Positions 53,470 through 61,933 of a stretch of DNA of 64,000 bases are shown here, piece after piece. Made by a program: the position numbers and the translations under genes. Source of the stretch: Microbispora bryophytorum (lineage in GTDB: Bacteria; Actinomycetota; Actinomycetes; Streptosporangiales; Streptosporangiaceae). Numbering within the stretch: position 1 is the first letter of the stretch; each line of letters starts with the position of its first letter. The stretch covers positions 124,001-188,000 of the forward strand of contig NZ_VIRL01000010.1 of assembly GCF_006874465.1 (NCBI RefSeq), written 5' to 3'. The notes below the pieces were generated by a model. The model was not told where the DNA came from, did not search any database, and saw only the letters and a program-made list of their open reading frames with translations.

Positions 53470-54938
53470 CGGCCGTGCCGCAGACCGTCGCGGCGGACCC
53501 CGGCGAGCGGGAGCGGCTGCGCCGTGCCTGGCGGACGCTGTCGGTCGTGAGCATGGCCAGCGTCCTGACCGCGCTCGGCGGCAGCGCGCTCAACGTGGCG
53601 CTCCCCCAGGTCGTACGGCAGACGCACGCGAGTGCGGACGCCGCGAGCTGGATCCTGCTCGCCTTCCAGCTCACGACGACCGTGCTCATGGTCGTGTTCG
53701 GCCGCCTCGCCGACCTGTTCGGGCGGCGGGCGATGTATCTCGGCGGCCTGGCCACCTACACCGTCGCCAGCCTGCTGGCCGGGCTCGCGCCGGACGCGTG
53801 GATCATCGTGGCGCTGCGGGTGGTGCAGGCGGCGGGCGGGGCCATGCTGCTGACCAACAGCGCCGCCCTGGTGACCGCCGCCTTCCCCAAGTCGCGGCTC
53901 GGCGAGGGGATGGGCGTCTACACCGCGTCGTTCTCCATCGCCCAGCTCGCCGGCCCTGCCCTCGGCGGCCTGTTCACCGAGCACCTGGGCTGGCGCTGGG
54001 TGTTCTGGTACAACGTGCCCCTCGGCATCGCGTGCCTGGTCTGGGGCGCGGTGGCCCTCCGTCCCGGACCGCCGCAGGGCCGCGACCAGGGGCTCGACCT
54101 GTCCGGCAACGCGCTCGTGCTCGCCTGTCTCGGCGGCCTGCTGCTCGCGCTGTCGGAGGTGACCAGGCTCGGCTGGGGGCATCCGATGGTGGTGTCCGGG
54201 CTCGTCGTGTTCGCGGTGACGCTGCCACTGTTCGTCGTGCGGGAGCTGCGGGCCCGTCATCCCGTGGTGGACATCCGGATGTTCCGCGACCTCACGTTCG
54301 CCCTCGGCACGCTGGCGTCGTTCCTCAACTCGACCGCCCGGGTCGGGGTGGTGCTCCTCGTGTCGCTGTTCTACCAGGCCGTCCGCGGGGAGGACCCGGT
54401 GAGCGCGGCGGTGAAGGTGCTGCCGCTCTCGATCGCGGCGATGGGGGCGTCGGTCGCGTCGGGCTTCCTGCTGCGCCGCCTCGGCCCGCGCACGGTGGCG
54501 TTCGCCGCGACCTCGCTGACGACGGCGGGCCTGGCCGTCCTGCTGTGCCTGATCTCCCCCGACCTGTCGCTGGCGGCGCTCACCACCGCCCTGGTGCTCA
54601 TCGGTGTCGGCTCGGGCATGTTCCTGCCCTCCAACACCACCGCGATCCTGGACGGGGTGCCGTCGCACCGGCTGGGGATCGTCAACGCCATGCGCCTGAT
54701 GCTGCAGAACACCGGGGTGGTGGTCGGCACCGCGCTGGTCCTGTCGATCATCACGGTGCCGTTGCCGGCCGGGCTGCACGACGCCGTCTTCGCGGGAACG
54801 CTGTCCCACGTCTCGACCACGGCGGTCGAGCAGCTCGTGACCGGCTACCGCTGGGCGCTGGCCTGCATGACCGCCGTCTCCGCGCTGGCCGTGCTGACCT
54901 GCTTCACCAGAAGGCGGACGGGCTCGACCGTCAGCTGA
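53466..54938 (+). CDS. MFS transporter, DHA2 (14-TM drug:H+ antiporter) family
   Basis: 490 residues with about fourteen membrane segments. DHA2 motifs: LTALGGSALNVALPQVVRQT, the loop motif GRLADLFGRRAMYLGGLATY and motif C-like YTASFSIAQLAGPALGGLFT. It most likely exports a hydrophobic drug or metabolite. It shares its upstream gap, including operator F, with the SDR gene and may thus be co-controlled with the acyl-CoA pathway. Its start is coupled to a 7-codon upstream ORF. Confidence 0.9.
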   Translation: MTAVPQTVAADPGERERLRRAWRTLSVVSMASVLTALGGSALNVALPQVVRQTHASADAASWILLAFQLTTTVLMVVFGRLADLFGRRAMYLGGLATYTVASLLAGLAPDAWIIVALRVVQAAGGAMLLTNSAALVTAAFPKSRLGEGMGVYTASFSIAQLAGPALGGLFTEHLGWRWVFWYNVPLGIACLVWGAVALRPGPPQGRDQGLDLSGNALVLACLGGLLLALSEVTRLGWGHPMVVSGLVVFAVTLPLFVVRELRARHPVVDIRMFRDLTFALGTLASFLNSTARVGVVLLVSLFYQAVRGEDPVSAAVKVLPLSIAAMGASVASGFLLRRLGPRTVAFAATSLTTAGLAVLLCLISPDLSLAALTTALVLIGVGSGMFLPSNTTAILDGVPSHRLGIVNAMRLMLQNTGVVVGTALVLSIITVPLPAGLHDAVFAGTLSHVSTTAVEQLVTGYRWALACMTAVSALAVLTCFTRRRTGSTVS

Positions 54939-55923
54939 GGACGTGGCCGTGCCGGTCGCGGGCCTTCAGCCGCACGGTGGGCATCTCGGGGGCCGGGAGC
55001 GGCTCCTGCCCTCCCGGCACGACGCCGAAGCGGCCGCCCCGCATCCAGTCGTCGCGCGCCCGCGCGATCTCCTCGTGCGAACGGCCGACGAAGTTCCACC
55101 ACATCACCAGGGGTTCCTCGAACGGCGTGCCGCCCAGCACGAACAGCCGGGCCGGACCGGCGGCCTCCATCGGAACCTCCGTACGGCCCTGCCCGAGATA
55201 GAGCAGCGAGCCCGGCGCCAGCGCGACCCCGGCCACATCGGCCGTGCCCGACATGACCAGCACCGCCGTCTCGAAGGCCGGGTCCACCGGCAGCCGGTGC
55301 TCTCCAGGCCCCGAAAACAGCACCTCGGCCCCGAGCAGCGGGGTGTGCACGAGAGCGGGCGAGCGCAGCGGCCCGGACTCGCCCACCACGACGGTCACCG
55401 TGACGTCCCCGTCGCGCAGCACGGGGAGCGCGTCGTGGTGCTCGAAGCGCGCCTCGCCGTGCCGTGCCTCCTCCGGCAGCGCGACCCACAACTGCAGCCC
55501 GTGCATGCCCGGCGGGTGCTCCGCCGGCGACTGCTCCGAATGGGCGATCCCGTGGGCGGCCGTCATCAGGTTGAGCTGGCCGGGCACGATGGCCTGGACG
55601 TTGCCGAGGCTGTCGCGGTGGAGGATCTCGCCCTCGGCGAGCCAGGTGACGGTCTGCAGGCCGGTGTGCGGATGCGGCGGCACCTGCATGCCCGGCCGGT
55701 CGCTCACGTCGTCGGGCCCGAAGTGGTCGACGAAGCACCATGCGCCGACCATCCGGCGCGGACGTTGCGGGAGCAGCCGGCGCACGACCGTGTACCGGCC
55801 GAGCGGCACGTCGTGGCCGGGCAGGAGCACGCTCTCCGGCCCCGCCTCGGCGGCGCCCGTGCCGCCGTGCAACACGGTGCAGCCGTACACCGTGGCCGTC
55901 CCGGCGGGCTCCCCCTGGCTCAC
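54931..55923 (-). CDS. Pirin-family protein (larger copy)
   Basis: 330 residues from GTG 55923, whose GTGA overlaps the stop of the GNAT gene. The pirin bicupin signature is PHPHTGLQTVTWLAEGEILH followed by RDSLG, and HGIAHSEQSPAEHPPGMHGL. Three His and a Glu for the metal are present. Pirins have quercetinase or redox-sensor roles. The C-terminal cupin has EEPLVMWWNFVGRSHEEIAR, a usual pirin end. It converges on the MFS gene with an 8-base overlap. Confidence 0.9.
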   Translation of the reverse strand: MSQGEPAGTATVYGCTVLHGGTGAAEAGPESVLLPGHDVPLGRYTVVRRLLPQRPRRMVGAWCFVDHFGPDDVSDRPGMQVPPHPHTGLQTVTWLAEGEILHRDSLGNVQAIVPGQLNLMTAAHGIAHSEQSPAEHPPGMHGLQLWVALPEEARHGEARFEHHDALPVLRDGDVTVTVVVGESGPLRSPALVHTPLLGAEVLFSGPGEHRLPVDPAFETAVLVMSGTADVAGVALAPGSLLYLGQGRTEVPMEAAGPARLFVLGGTPFEEPLVMWWNFVGRSHEEIARARDDWMRGGRFGVVPGGQEPLPAPEMPTVRLKARDRHGHVLS

Positions 55924-56255
55924 TCCGATCCCTCCCCGCCGTCGAGGGAGAACCTGGCCCGCTGGTCGGCGGGCACCAGGTCGAGGTAGTCGGCGTGCCG
56001 CTGGATGAACCGCTGCACGAACGGGCAGAACGGCAGGACCGACAGCCCGGCGTCGCGGGCGGCGTCGAGCGCCGCCCGGACCAGCGTCGAGCCGAGACCC
56101 CGGCCCTCGAAGGCCGGGTCGATCTCGGTGTGGGTGAAGGAGATCCTCGGCCCGGCGAGCCGATAGTCGGCGAAGCCGGCGAGCGCGCCGTCCACGGTGA
56201 TCTCGAAGCGGCGCGCCTCCTGGTTGTCGGCGACCTGCGGTTCTGACTGCTGCAT
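55920..56255 (-). CDS. Small GNAT-type N-acetyltransferase (YjdJ/Gtn group)
   Basis: 111 residues from ATG 56255. It carries the compact GNAT core used by this group: ITVDGALAGFADYRLAGPRI, FTHTEIDPAFEGRGLGSTLV with the acetyl-CoA loop GRGLGS, and FCPFVQRFIQRHADYLDLVP. It lies between two pirin genes, overlapping the start of the second, so the three are one operon controlled with the divergent MarR gene. The acceptor is unknown. Confidence 0.9.
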   Translation of the reverse strand: MQQSEPQVADNQEARRFEITVDGALAGFADYRLAGPRISFTHTEIDPAFEGRGLGSTLVRAALDAARDAGLSVLPFCPFVQRFIQRHADYLDLVPADQRARFSLDGGEGSE

Positions 56256-56278
56256 CGGGATACCTTCCAAGATTGTCG

Positions 56279-57049
56279 TCAGGCGGCGATCGTCGCGTGC
56301 ATCTCCCACACGAGGATCTCTGCGGGCTCCGTCGCGGTGACCTTCTGCCCGCCGGTGGCGGTGAAGCGTACGGCGTCGCCGGTCTCCAGGATGCCCGCAC
56401 CCTCCAGGGTGACCTTCCCCCGGGGTACGAACAGGTGCAGGAACGGCGCCTCCGGCAGCTCCACGCTCTGGCCCGGCTGGAGGCGGGCGGCGTACAGCGC
56501 GGCGTACCGGTTCTTGATGCGGATGGCCGCCTCGCCGGCGTGCTTGTCCATGCCGCTGGCGACCGGCACCAGGCCGCCGGCCAGCAGCTCGTTCTCGATC
56601 TCCAGCTGCTCGTAGCCGGGAGTGATGCCGGGCTCGTCGGGGACCACCCACATCTGAACGAAGTGCACCGGCTTGTCGTGGGTGTCGCCGCCGGTCAGCC
56701 GCCAGGAGTCGTTCTTCTCCGAGTGCAGGATGCCGGTGCCGGCGCTCATGCGCTGGGCCAGGCCCGGGTAGATGACGCCGGAGTGGCCCTCGGAGTCCTG
56801 GTGGACCAGGGAGCCCTGGAGCACCCAGGTGACGATCTCCATGTCGCGGTGCGGGTGGGTCTCGAAGCCGGTGCCCGGGTGGACGACGTCGTCGTTGTTG
56901 ACCAGCAGCAGCCCGTGGTGGGTGTTGTCGGCGTCGTAGTGTCCGCCGAACGAGAACGAGTGCTTGGAATCCAGCCAGGAGATGCGGGTGGCGAAACGCT
57001 CGCCCGCCCGGCGGACGTCCACGCGAGGGGTCGGCCTGGTGATGGTCAT
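56279..57049 (-). CDS. Pirin-family protein (smaller copy)
   Basis: 256 residues from ATG 57049. Pirin motifs: FETHPHRDMEIVTWVLQGSL followed by VHQDSEG, and MSAGTGILHSEKNDSWRLTG. Metal His residues are conserved. It belongs to the YhhW-like group, in which quercetin 2,3-dioxygenase activity has been shown. As first gene after the divergent MarR operator it heads the pirin-GNAT-pirin operon. The promoter region contains a perfect palindrome. Confidence 0.92.
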   Translation of the reverse strand: MTITRPTPRVDVRRAGERFATRISWLDSKHSFSFGGHYDADNTHHGLLLVNNDDVVHPGTGFETHPHRDMEIVTWVLQGSLVHQDSEGHSGVIYPGLAQRMSAGTGILHSEKNDSWRLTGGDTHDKPVHFVQMWVVPDEPGITPGYEQLEIENELLAGGLVPVASGMDKHAGEAAIRIKNRYAALYAARLQPGQSVELPEAPFLHLFVPRGKVTLEGAGILETGDAVRFTATGGQKVTATEPAEILVWEMHATIAA

Positions 57050-57073
57050 GGGGTGCCCTTTCCTCGTCGCCAT

Positions 57074-57123
57074 GTAGATGATGTGTCATCTACTGGTGCC
57101 TGACAACATACATGACGAGTCAT
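57074..57123. promoter_or_regulatory. MarR-type operators between pirin and MarR genes
   Basis: GTAGATGA-TGTG-TCATCTAC (57074-57093, perfect 8-bp arms) and ATGAC-GA-GTCAT (57112-57123) lie in the 96-base divergent gap. Both share the ATGA/TCAT half-site. Two sites suit control of both promoters by the adjacent MarR protein. Confidence 0.65.
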
Positions 57124-57145
57124 TCATTCCGGCTAGCCTGGGACC

Positions 57146-57598
57146 ATGAACAGCCCTCGGTGGCTCGACGCGGACGAGCAGCGCGCGTGGCGGGCCTACC
57201 TGCGCATGCAGGGCCGCCTGACGGCGCGGCTCAACCGGCAGCTGCAGGCGGACTCGGGTCTGTCCCTGGCGGACTACGACGTCCTCGTGCACCTCACCGA
57301 CCGGGAGGAAGGACGGCTGCGGCCGTACGAGCTGCAGCGCGACCTCCAATGGGAGCAGAGCCGGCTGTCCCACCACCTGACCCGGATGCAGCACCGGGGG
57401 CTCGTCACGCGGGAGGAGTGCGCGGACGACGGCCGCGGCGCGTACGTCGTGATCACCGAGGAGGGCCGCCGGGCCATCGCCGCCGCGGCCCCCGGGCACG
57501 TGGAGACCGTGCGCCGGCTGTTCTTCGACGGCCTCACCCGCGAACAGGTCACCGCGCTCGAACGACTCGCCGCGGACGTGCTCGACCGGCTCGACTAG
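57146..57598 (+). CDS. MarR-family regulator
   Basis: 150 residues. Winged helix: SLADYDVLVHLTDREEGRLR, then LQRDLQWEQSRLSHHLTRMQ, and wing RGLVTREECADDGRGAYVVI. There are no Cys pairs, so ligand rather than disulfide sensing is likely. It is divergent from the pirin operon and probably represses it through the palindromes in between. MarR-pirin pairs are common in actinobacteria and respond to phenolics or oxidants. Confidence 0.92.
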   Translation: MNSPRWLDADEQRAWRAYLRMQGRLTARLNRQLQADSGLSLADYDVLVHLTDREEGRLRPYELQRDLQWEQSRLSHHLTRMQHRGLVTREECADDGRGAYVVITEEGRRAIAAAAPGHVETVRRLFFDGLTREQVTALERLAADVLDRLD

Positions 57599-57721
57599 GT
57601 TGATCAGCCATCCGGCCGGAGGGGGTACGTGCGCACGACCAGCCTCGTCGCCAACGCGAGACGGGACGGAATGGCAACCATCGCTCGTGCGCCGGCCGTG
57701 CCGCCTGGGTAGCGTCGGAAC

Positions 57722-58852
57722 ATGCTTCGCAGTGGCGGCTGGGCGGCGGTCAGCCGGCCCCATGTGGTCGACGCAGGGCTCATGGTCTCAGCCGTCGTGA
57801 TCACTGCTCTGACGCTCCGGGAGCCGGCGTATGTGCCGGCGGGACTCGCGGTCGCCGCGCCGGCCCTGCTCGTGCGGAGAGCCCGGCCTGCGCTGGTCGC
57901 CGCGATCACCATGGGGGCGGATCTGGCGGCCATGTCCGCGCTCGTCGCCGAGGGCGCGGCCGCACCGCTGCTGGTCGGGGCCGCGGCCACGATCGCGCTG
58001 TACAGTCTGGGCCGCCACGGCGAGAGGGTGTGGCTGACGGGTACGGCGCTCACGGTCGGCTACGTCACGGTCGTCATGATGGTCGATCCGGTGAACCTGG
58101 TGGGCAAGGTCATGCAGATCCTCGCAGCCGTCCTGCTCGGCAGACTGCTGCTGTTGCGGCACCGGCTGCTGGAGCGCCGGAAGCGGCGAGCGGCCGAAAC
58201 CGCCGTGTCGACCGAGCGGCGCCGCATCGCCAGGGAACTGCACGACGTGGTCGGTCACCACATCACCGTGATCAACGTACTGGTCGGGGCGGGGCGCACG
58301 ACGATGGCGAGCGATCGGGCCGCGGCGGAGGAGGCGTTCGTGACGGCCGAGCACACCGCCCGGCAGGCCATGGCCGAGATGCGGCAGCTGCTGCATGTGC
58401 TGAGGGCCGATGACACGGCAGAACCTACGGATCACACCGGGATCGGTGCCGCGGGCGTACCCGCCCTGGTCGAGCAGGCCCGGCTGCCCGCCGAGCTGGA
58501 CGTCATCGGCAAGGCCGTGCCCCTCCCCGCGGCCGTCGACCACGCGGTGTACCGGATCGTCCAGGAGGCGCTGACCAACGTACGCAAGCATGCTCCGGCG
58601 GCGCGTGCGCGTGTCCGGCTCTCGTACCTGCCGGGCTCCGTCGAGGTGGAGGTCACCGATGAAGGGACGGGAACGCCCGTGCGAAGCCGTGGTGGTTTCG
58701 GGCTGCGCGGGATGGCCGAGCGGGTGGCGCTGGTCGAGGGGGTTCTGACGGCCGGTCCTCGATCTGAGGGAGGCTTCCGGGTGCATGCCACATTGCCCCT
58801 CGCCATGCCGGAGAGGAGGCCGGACGTTGATCACAGTGCTCCTCGTGGATGA
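57722..58852 (+). CDS. Two-component histidine kinase, NarL/DesK type
   Basis: 376 residues. Four to five membrane segments fill the first 150 residues, with very short loops, so the sensor is membrane-embedded. The HisKA_3 box is STERRRIARELHDVVGHHIT with the phospho-acceptor His. The ATPase part has YRIVQEALTNVRKHAPAARA (N-box) and a G-box in RGGFGLRGMAERVALVEG. The response-regulator gene overlaps its 3' end, so the two are coupled. The ABC exporter genes just downstream are the likely target. Confidence 0.92.
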   Translation: MLRSGGWAAVSRPHVVDAGLMVSAVVITALTLREPAYVPAGLAVAAPALLVRRARPALVAAITMGADLAAMSALVAEGAAAPLLVGAAATIALYSLGRHGERVWLTGTALTVGYVTVVMMVDPVNLVGKVMQILAAVLLGRLLLLRHRLLERRKRRAAETAVSTERRRIARELHDVVGHHITVINVLVGAGRTTMASDRAAAEEAFVTAEHTARQAMAEMRQLLHVLRADDTAEPTDHTGIGAAGVPALVEQARLPAELDVIGKAVPLPAAVDHAVYRIVQEALTNVRKHAPAARARVRLSYLPGSVEVEVTDEGTGTPVRSRGGFGLRGMAERVALVEGVLTAGPRSEGGFRVHATLPLAMPERRPDVDHSAPRG

Positions 58853-59486
58853 TCAGGTGTTGGTCCGCAAGGGATTCGGGATGATCGTGAACGCGCAGGG
58901 CGACATGCGCGTCGCGGGCGAGGCGGGTGAGGGTGAGCAGGCGGTGCGTCTGTGCGCCGAACTGCGCCCTGACGTGGTGCTGATGGATGTGCACATGCCG
59001 GGCCTGGACGGAATCGCCGCCACCGAACAGATCACGGCGGCGCTGCCGGGGGTCCGGGTGCTGGCGCTGAGCATGTACGACCTGGACGAGCACGTCGTGA
59101 ACATGTTGCGCGCGGGCGCGTCCGGATTCCTGCCCAAGGACATCTCGCCCGAGGACCTGGTCGAGAGCGTGCGAATCGTTCACCGCGGCGAGTCCGCGGT
59201 GGCGCCGCGTCTGCTGACCCGGCTGATCGGCGCGTTCGTCCGGGCCGGCAGGCCGCGCAGGTTCGGCGGCGACGGCGCGGTGGGCACGCTGAGCGAGCGC
59301 GAACGCGAGGTGCTTCTGCTCATCGGCAGGGGGTTGTCCAACTCCGAGATCGCCAGGGCTCTCTCCCTGGCGCCCTCCACGGTGAAGAACCACGTCACCA
59401 ACGTCTTCGCGAAGATCGGAGCGCGCGACCGGGCGCAGGCCGTGATCGCCGCCTACGAGGCCGGCCTCATCACCCCGGGCGACTAG
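58827..59486 (+). CDS. NarL/FixJ-type response regulator
   Basis: 219 residues from TTG 58827, with GAGGAGG seven bases upstream. Receiver: VLLVDDQVLVRKGFGMIVNA, phosphorylated Asp in VVLMDVHMPGLDG, Lys in GFLPKD. The GerE HTH is LSEREREVLLLIGRGLSNSE, then IARALSLAPSTVKNHVTNVF and AKIGARDR. It overlaps the kinase gene by 26 bases. After its stop the 12-base word AGGGCCTGTATC occurs twice (59485 and 59501), a possible recognition site or short duplication. Confidence 0.94.
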   Translation: MITVLLVDDQVLVRKGFGMIVNAQGDMRVAGEAGEGEQAVRLCAELRPDVVLMDVHMPGLDGIAATEQITAALPGVRVLALSMYDLDEHVVNMLRAGASGFLPKDISPEDLVESVRIVHRGESAVAPRLLTRLIGAFVRAGRPRRFGGDGAVGTLSEREREVLLLIGRGLSNSEIARALSLAPSTVKNHVTNVFAKIGARDRAQAVIAAYEAGLITPGD

Positions 59487-59626
59487 GGCCTGTATCAGCT
59501 AGGGCCTGTATCGAATGGGGAGCCGGGACCACGCTCCCAGCGGCTCCGGTCGCGATACCGGGCTCCCAGCGCGAGACCGTGCCGCCGGAGGACGATTTCC
59601 GCACGCCCGGCCGAGAGGCTGGACGG

Positions 59627-60526
59627 GTGATAACCGCAGCGAATCTCACCAAGCGCTACGGCCGGACCTTCGCCGTGAACGGGCTGTCCTTCACGGTGAA
59701 GAGCAGCCGGGTCACCGGCTTCCTGGGTCCGAACGGAGCGGGTAAATCAACCACGATGCGCATGATCCTCGGGCTGGACCGGCCCACCGCGGGCGGCGCG
59801 CACATCGACGGCAGGCCCTACCGGGAGTATGAGCAGCCGCTGCGCAAGGCGGGGGCGCTGCTCGACGCCAAGTCCGTGCATGGCGGCCGCTCGGCCCGTA
59901 ACCACCTGCTGTACCTCGCCTACAGCAACGGGCTGCCCGCCTCCAGGGTCGGCGAGGTGCTTGAGGAGGTCGGGCTGGCCTCGGTGGCCGACCGCAGGCT
60001 CGGCGGGTTCTCCCTGGGCATGTTCCAGCGGCTGGGCATCGCAGGAGCGCTGCTCGGCGATCCGGAGGTGCTGCTGTTCGACGAGCCGGTCAACGGGCTC
60101 GACCCCGAGGGGATCTTGTGGGTACGCACGCTCCTGCGCCGCCTGGCCGCGGAGGGGCGGACCGTGCTGGTCTCCAGCCACCTGATGAGCGAGATGGCGC
60201 AGACCGCCGATCACCTGATCGTCATCGGCAAGGGCCGGCTCCTCGCGGACGCGGGCGTCTCCGACTTCATCGGGCGCGGTTCCCAGGGGTACGTACGGGT
60301 GCGCTGCGCCGATACGGCCCTGCTGGCGTCGCACCTGCCCGAGGGGAACACCACCGCGCACGGCGACCATGTGCGGATCACCGGCATCGGCGCCAGGGCG
60401 GTCGGCGAGGCCGCGGCGGCGGCCGGGATCGCATTGCACGAGCTCGTTGAGGTGCAGCCCACCCTGGAGGCCGCCTACATGGAGCTGACCCAGGCCAGCG
60501 CCGAGTTCACGACGGGGCGGTCATGA
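59627..60526 (+). CDS. ABC exporter ATP-binding protein (bacitracin/antibiotic-type)
   Basis: 299 residues from GTG 59627; a longer frame back to 59579 is possible but lacks support. Walker A FLGPNGAGKSTTMRMILGLD, Walker B VLLFDEPVNGLDPEGILWVR and H-loop VSSHLMSEMAQ are present. The signature is degenerate: GGFSLGMFQRLGIAGALL instead of LSGGQ, which is common in this BcrA-like subgroup. The C-terminal regulatory part has VRITGIGARAVGEAAAAAG. It overlaps the permease start by four bases (ATGA) and follows a two-component pair, which suggests signal-dependent export or peptide-antibiotic defence. Confidence 0.92.
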   Translation: MITAANLTKRYGRTFAVNGLSFTVKSSRVTGFLGPNGAGKSTTMRMILGLDRPTAGGAHIDGRPYREYEQPLRKAGALLDAKSVHGGRSARNHLLYLAYSNGLPASRVGEVLEEVGLASVADRRLGGFSLGMFQRLGIAGALLGDPEVLLFDEPVNGLDPEGILWVRTLLRRLAAEGRTVLVSSHLMSEMAQTADHLIVIGKGRLLADAGVSDFIGRGSQGYVRVRCADTALLASHLPEGNTTAHGDHVRITGIGARAVGEAAAAAGIALHELVEVQPTLEAAYMELTQASAEFTTGRS

Positions 60527-61263
60527 TCGGCCTCCTGCGCTCCGAATGGATCAAGCTCCGCTCCATCCGCTCCACCATGTGGACGATGGCCGGCCTCGTC
60601 GTCGTCATGATCTCCTTCGCCTACCTCAACAGCGCCATCGCCTCCCGCCAAGCGGAGCGGCTGCAGGCGGGCGAGGTGACGCAGATGGCCCTCGGCGCGG
60701 CGCCGTTCGCGTCCCTCATCGTGGCCTCGCTGGGCGTCCTCGCGATCAGCTCGGAGTACCGCACCGGCATGATCCGCACCACCCTGCTTGCGGTGCCGCG
60801 CAGAGGGCGCATGCTGGCGGCCAAGGCGACCACGTTCGCCGCGTTCACCTTGGTCGTCAACCTGCTCTCGTGCCTGGCGGCGTTCCTGGTGGGGCAGGCC
60901 GTGCTCGGCTCCCGCGGCGCGTCCCTGGAGGAGCCCGGCGTCCTGCGCATGGTCGCCGGATGCGCCCTCTACCTCACCGGAGCCGGACTGTTCGGGCTCG
61001 CCCTCGGCACCCTGGTCAGGCACACCGCGGGCGGCGTCGTCGCCGTCATCGTGACGCTCTTCGTGCTGCCGCAGCTCGTCGGGATGCTCCCGAACGGGGC
61101 CGGCGCGCGGCTCATGCCCTACGTCACGAGCGTGGCGGGGATGCGGATCATGTCCTCGGCCCCGGGCGTGCTGACCCCGTGGGCCGGGTTCGGTGTCTTC
61201 TGCCTGTGGATCGCTGCCGCCGCGCTCGCCGCCCTCGTCCTGCTCAGAGGGCGTGACGCCTGA
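60523..61263 (+). CDS. ABC exporter permease (ABC-2 / BcrB-like)
   Basis: 246 residues with six membrane segments. It starts MIGLLRSEWIKLRSIRSTMW, the usual first helix of this group, then ISSEYRTGMIRTTLLAVPRR (coupling loop) and GLALGTLVRHTAGGVVAVIV. Its start overlaps the ATPase stop. It forms the membrane half of the exporter whose expression is probably set by the upstream kinase/regulator pair. Confidence 0.9.
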   Translation: MIGLLRSEWIKLRSIRSTMWTMAGLVVVMISFAYLNSAIASRQAERLQAGEVTQMALGAAPFASLIVASLGVLAISSEYRTGMIRTTLLAVPRRGRMLAAKATTFAAFTLVVNLLSCLAAFLVGQAVLGSRGASLEEPGVLRMVAGCALYLTGAGLFGLALGTLVRHTAGGVVAVIVTLFVLPQLVGMLPNGAGARLMPYVTSVAGMRIMSSAPGVLTPWAGFGVFCLWIAAAALAALVLLRGRDA

Positions 61264-61315
61264 CGTCGGCGCCGGACGGTACGGCGGGACAGCGGGACGG
61301 CGTGCACCCGGCGAC

Positions 61316-61921
61316 CTAGCTGACGAGGCCCTCGGGGAAGACGACGTCGGCCACGCCGGGGACGGTCCTGGCGACGAGCCCGGCGATGCGTGCCGACCGT
61401 TCGTCGCCGGAGCCGTACAGCTCGACGACGCCGTCCCGCACGGCCGCGCCGAACGACGCCGTGTCGGCGCAGTCGCGCAGCGCCGCCAGGACGTCCTCGC
61501 GGATCCGCTCGTCCCCCTGGGCCAGCAGGCCCATCAGGTCGCGGCGGCTGACGATCCCCACGAGCTCGTCGTCGCGCAGGACGGGGACGCTCTTCACCCC
61601 GGTCGTGATCATCAGTTCGACCAGGTCCAAGGTGTCGGCGCCGTCCCCGACGGTGGCGACGCGCGGCGTCATGACCTCCTCGACGAGCGCCGGCGGCCCG
61701 CCGGTGGGCAGCGCCTCGGGACGCAGGAAGGCCCGGGGGTTGGCCCCGAACTCGCCGCGCAGCAGGTCCATCTCGCTGACGATCCCGACCATCCGCCCGG
61801 CCGTGTCCACCACCGGCGCGGCCGTGATGTCCTGCTCGTACAGCAGTCGGACGGCCTGCTTGATCGTGGCCGTGCGCCGGACCGTCACCACCGGCGTCGT
61901 CATGATCTCGCGGACCAGCAT
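61316..61921 (-). CDS. CBS-pair protein with C-terminal BON domain
   Basis: 201 residues from ATG 61921, with GGAGGT seven bases upstream. Two CBS motifs (VREIMTTPVVTVRRTATIKQ with VGIVSEMDLL, and VEEVMTPRVATVGDGADTLD with VGIVSRRDLM) form a Bateman module that binds adenosyl nucleotides. The end (AAVRDGVVELYGSGDERSAR to VFPEGLVS) is a BON domain. Such CBS-BON proteins are common in actinobacteria and probably sense energy state or regulate a partner. It lies 12 bases behind the CapA-like gene in the same direction. Confidence 0.92.
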   Translation of the reverse strand: MLVREIMTTPVVTVRRTATIKQAVRLLYEQDITAAPVVDTAGRMVGIVSEMDLLRGEFGANPRAFLRPEALPTGGPPALVEEVMTPRVATVGDGADTLDLVELMITTGVKSVPVLRDDELVGIVSRRDLMGLLAQGDERIREDVLAALRDCADTASFGAAVRDGVVELYGSGDERSARIAGLVARTVPGVADVVFPEGLVS

Positions 61922-61933
61922 CGTGACCACCTC

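Noticed and set aside
59485-59512. AGGGCCTGTATC direct repeat as an insertion-sequence end
   Set aside because: Two 12-base copies 16 bases apart resemble some transposon-end words, but no transposase, no matching inverted copy and no target duplication are present.
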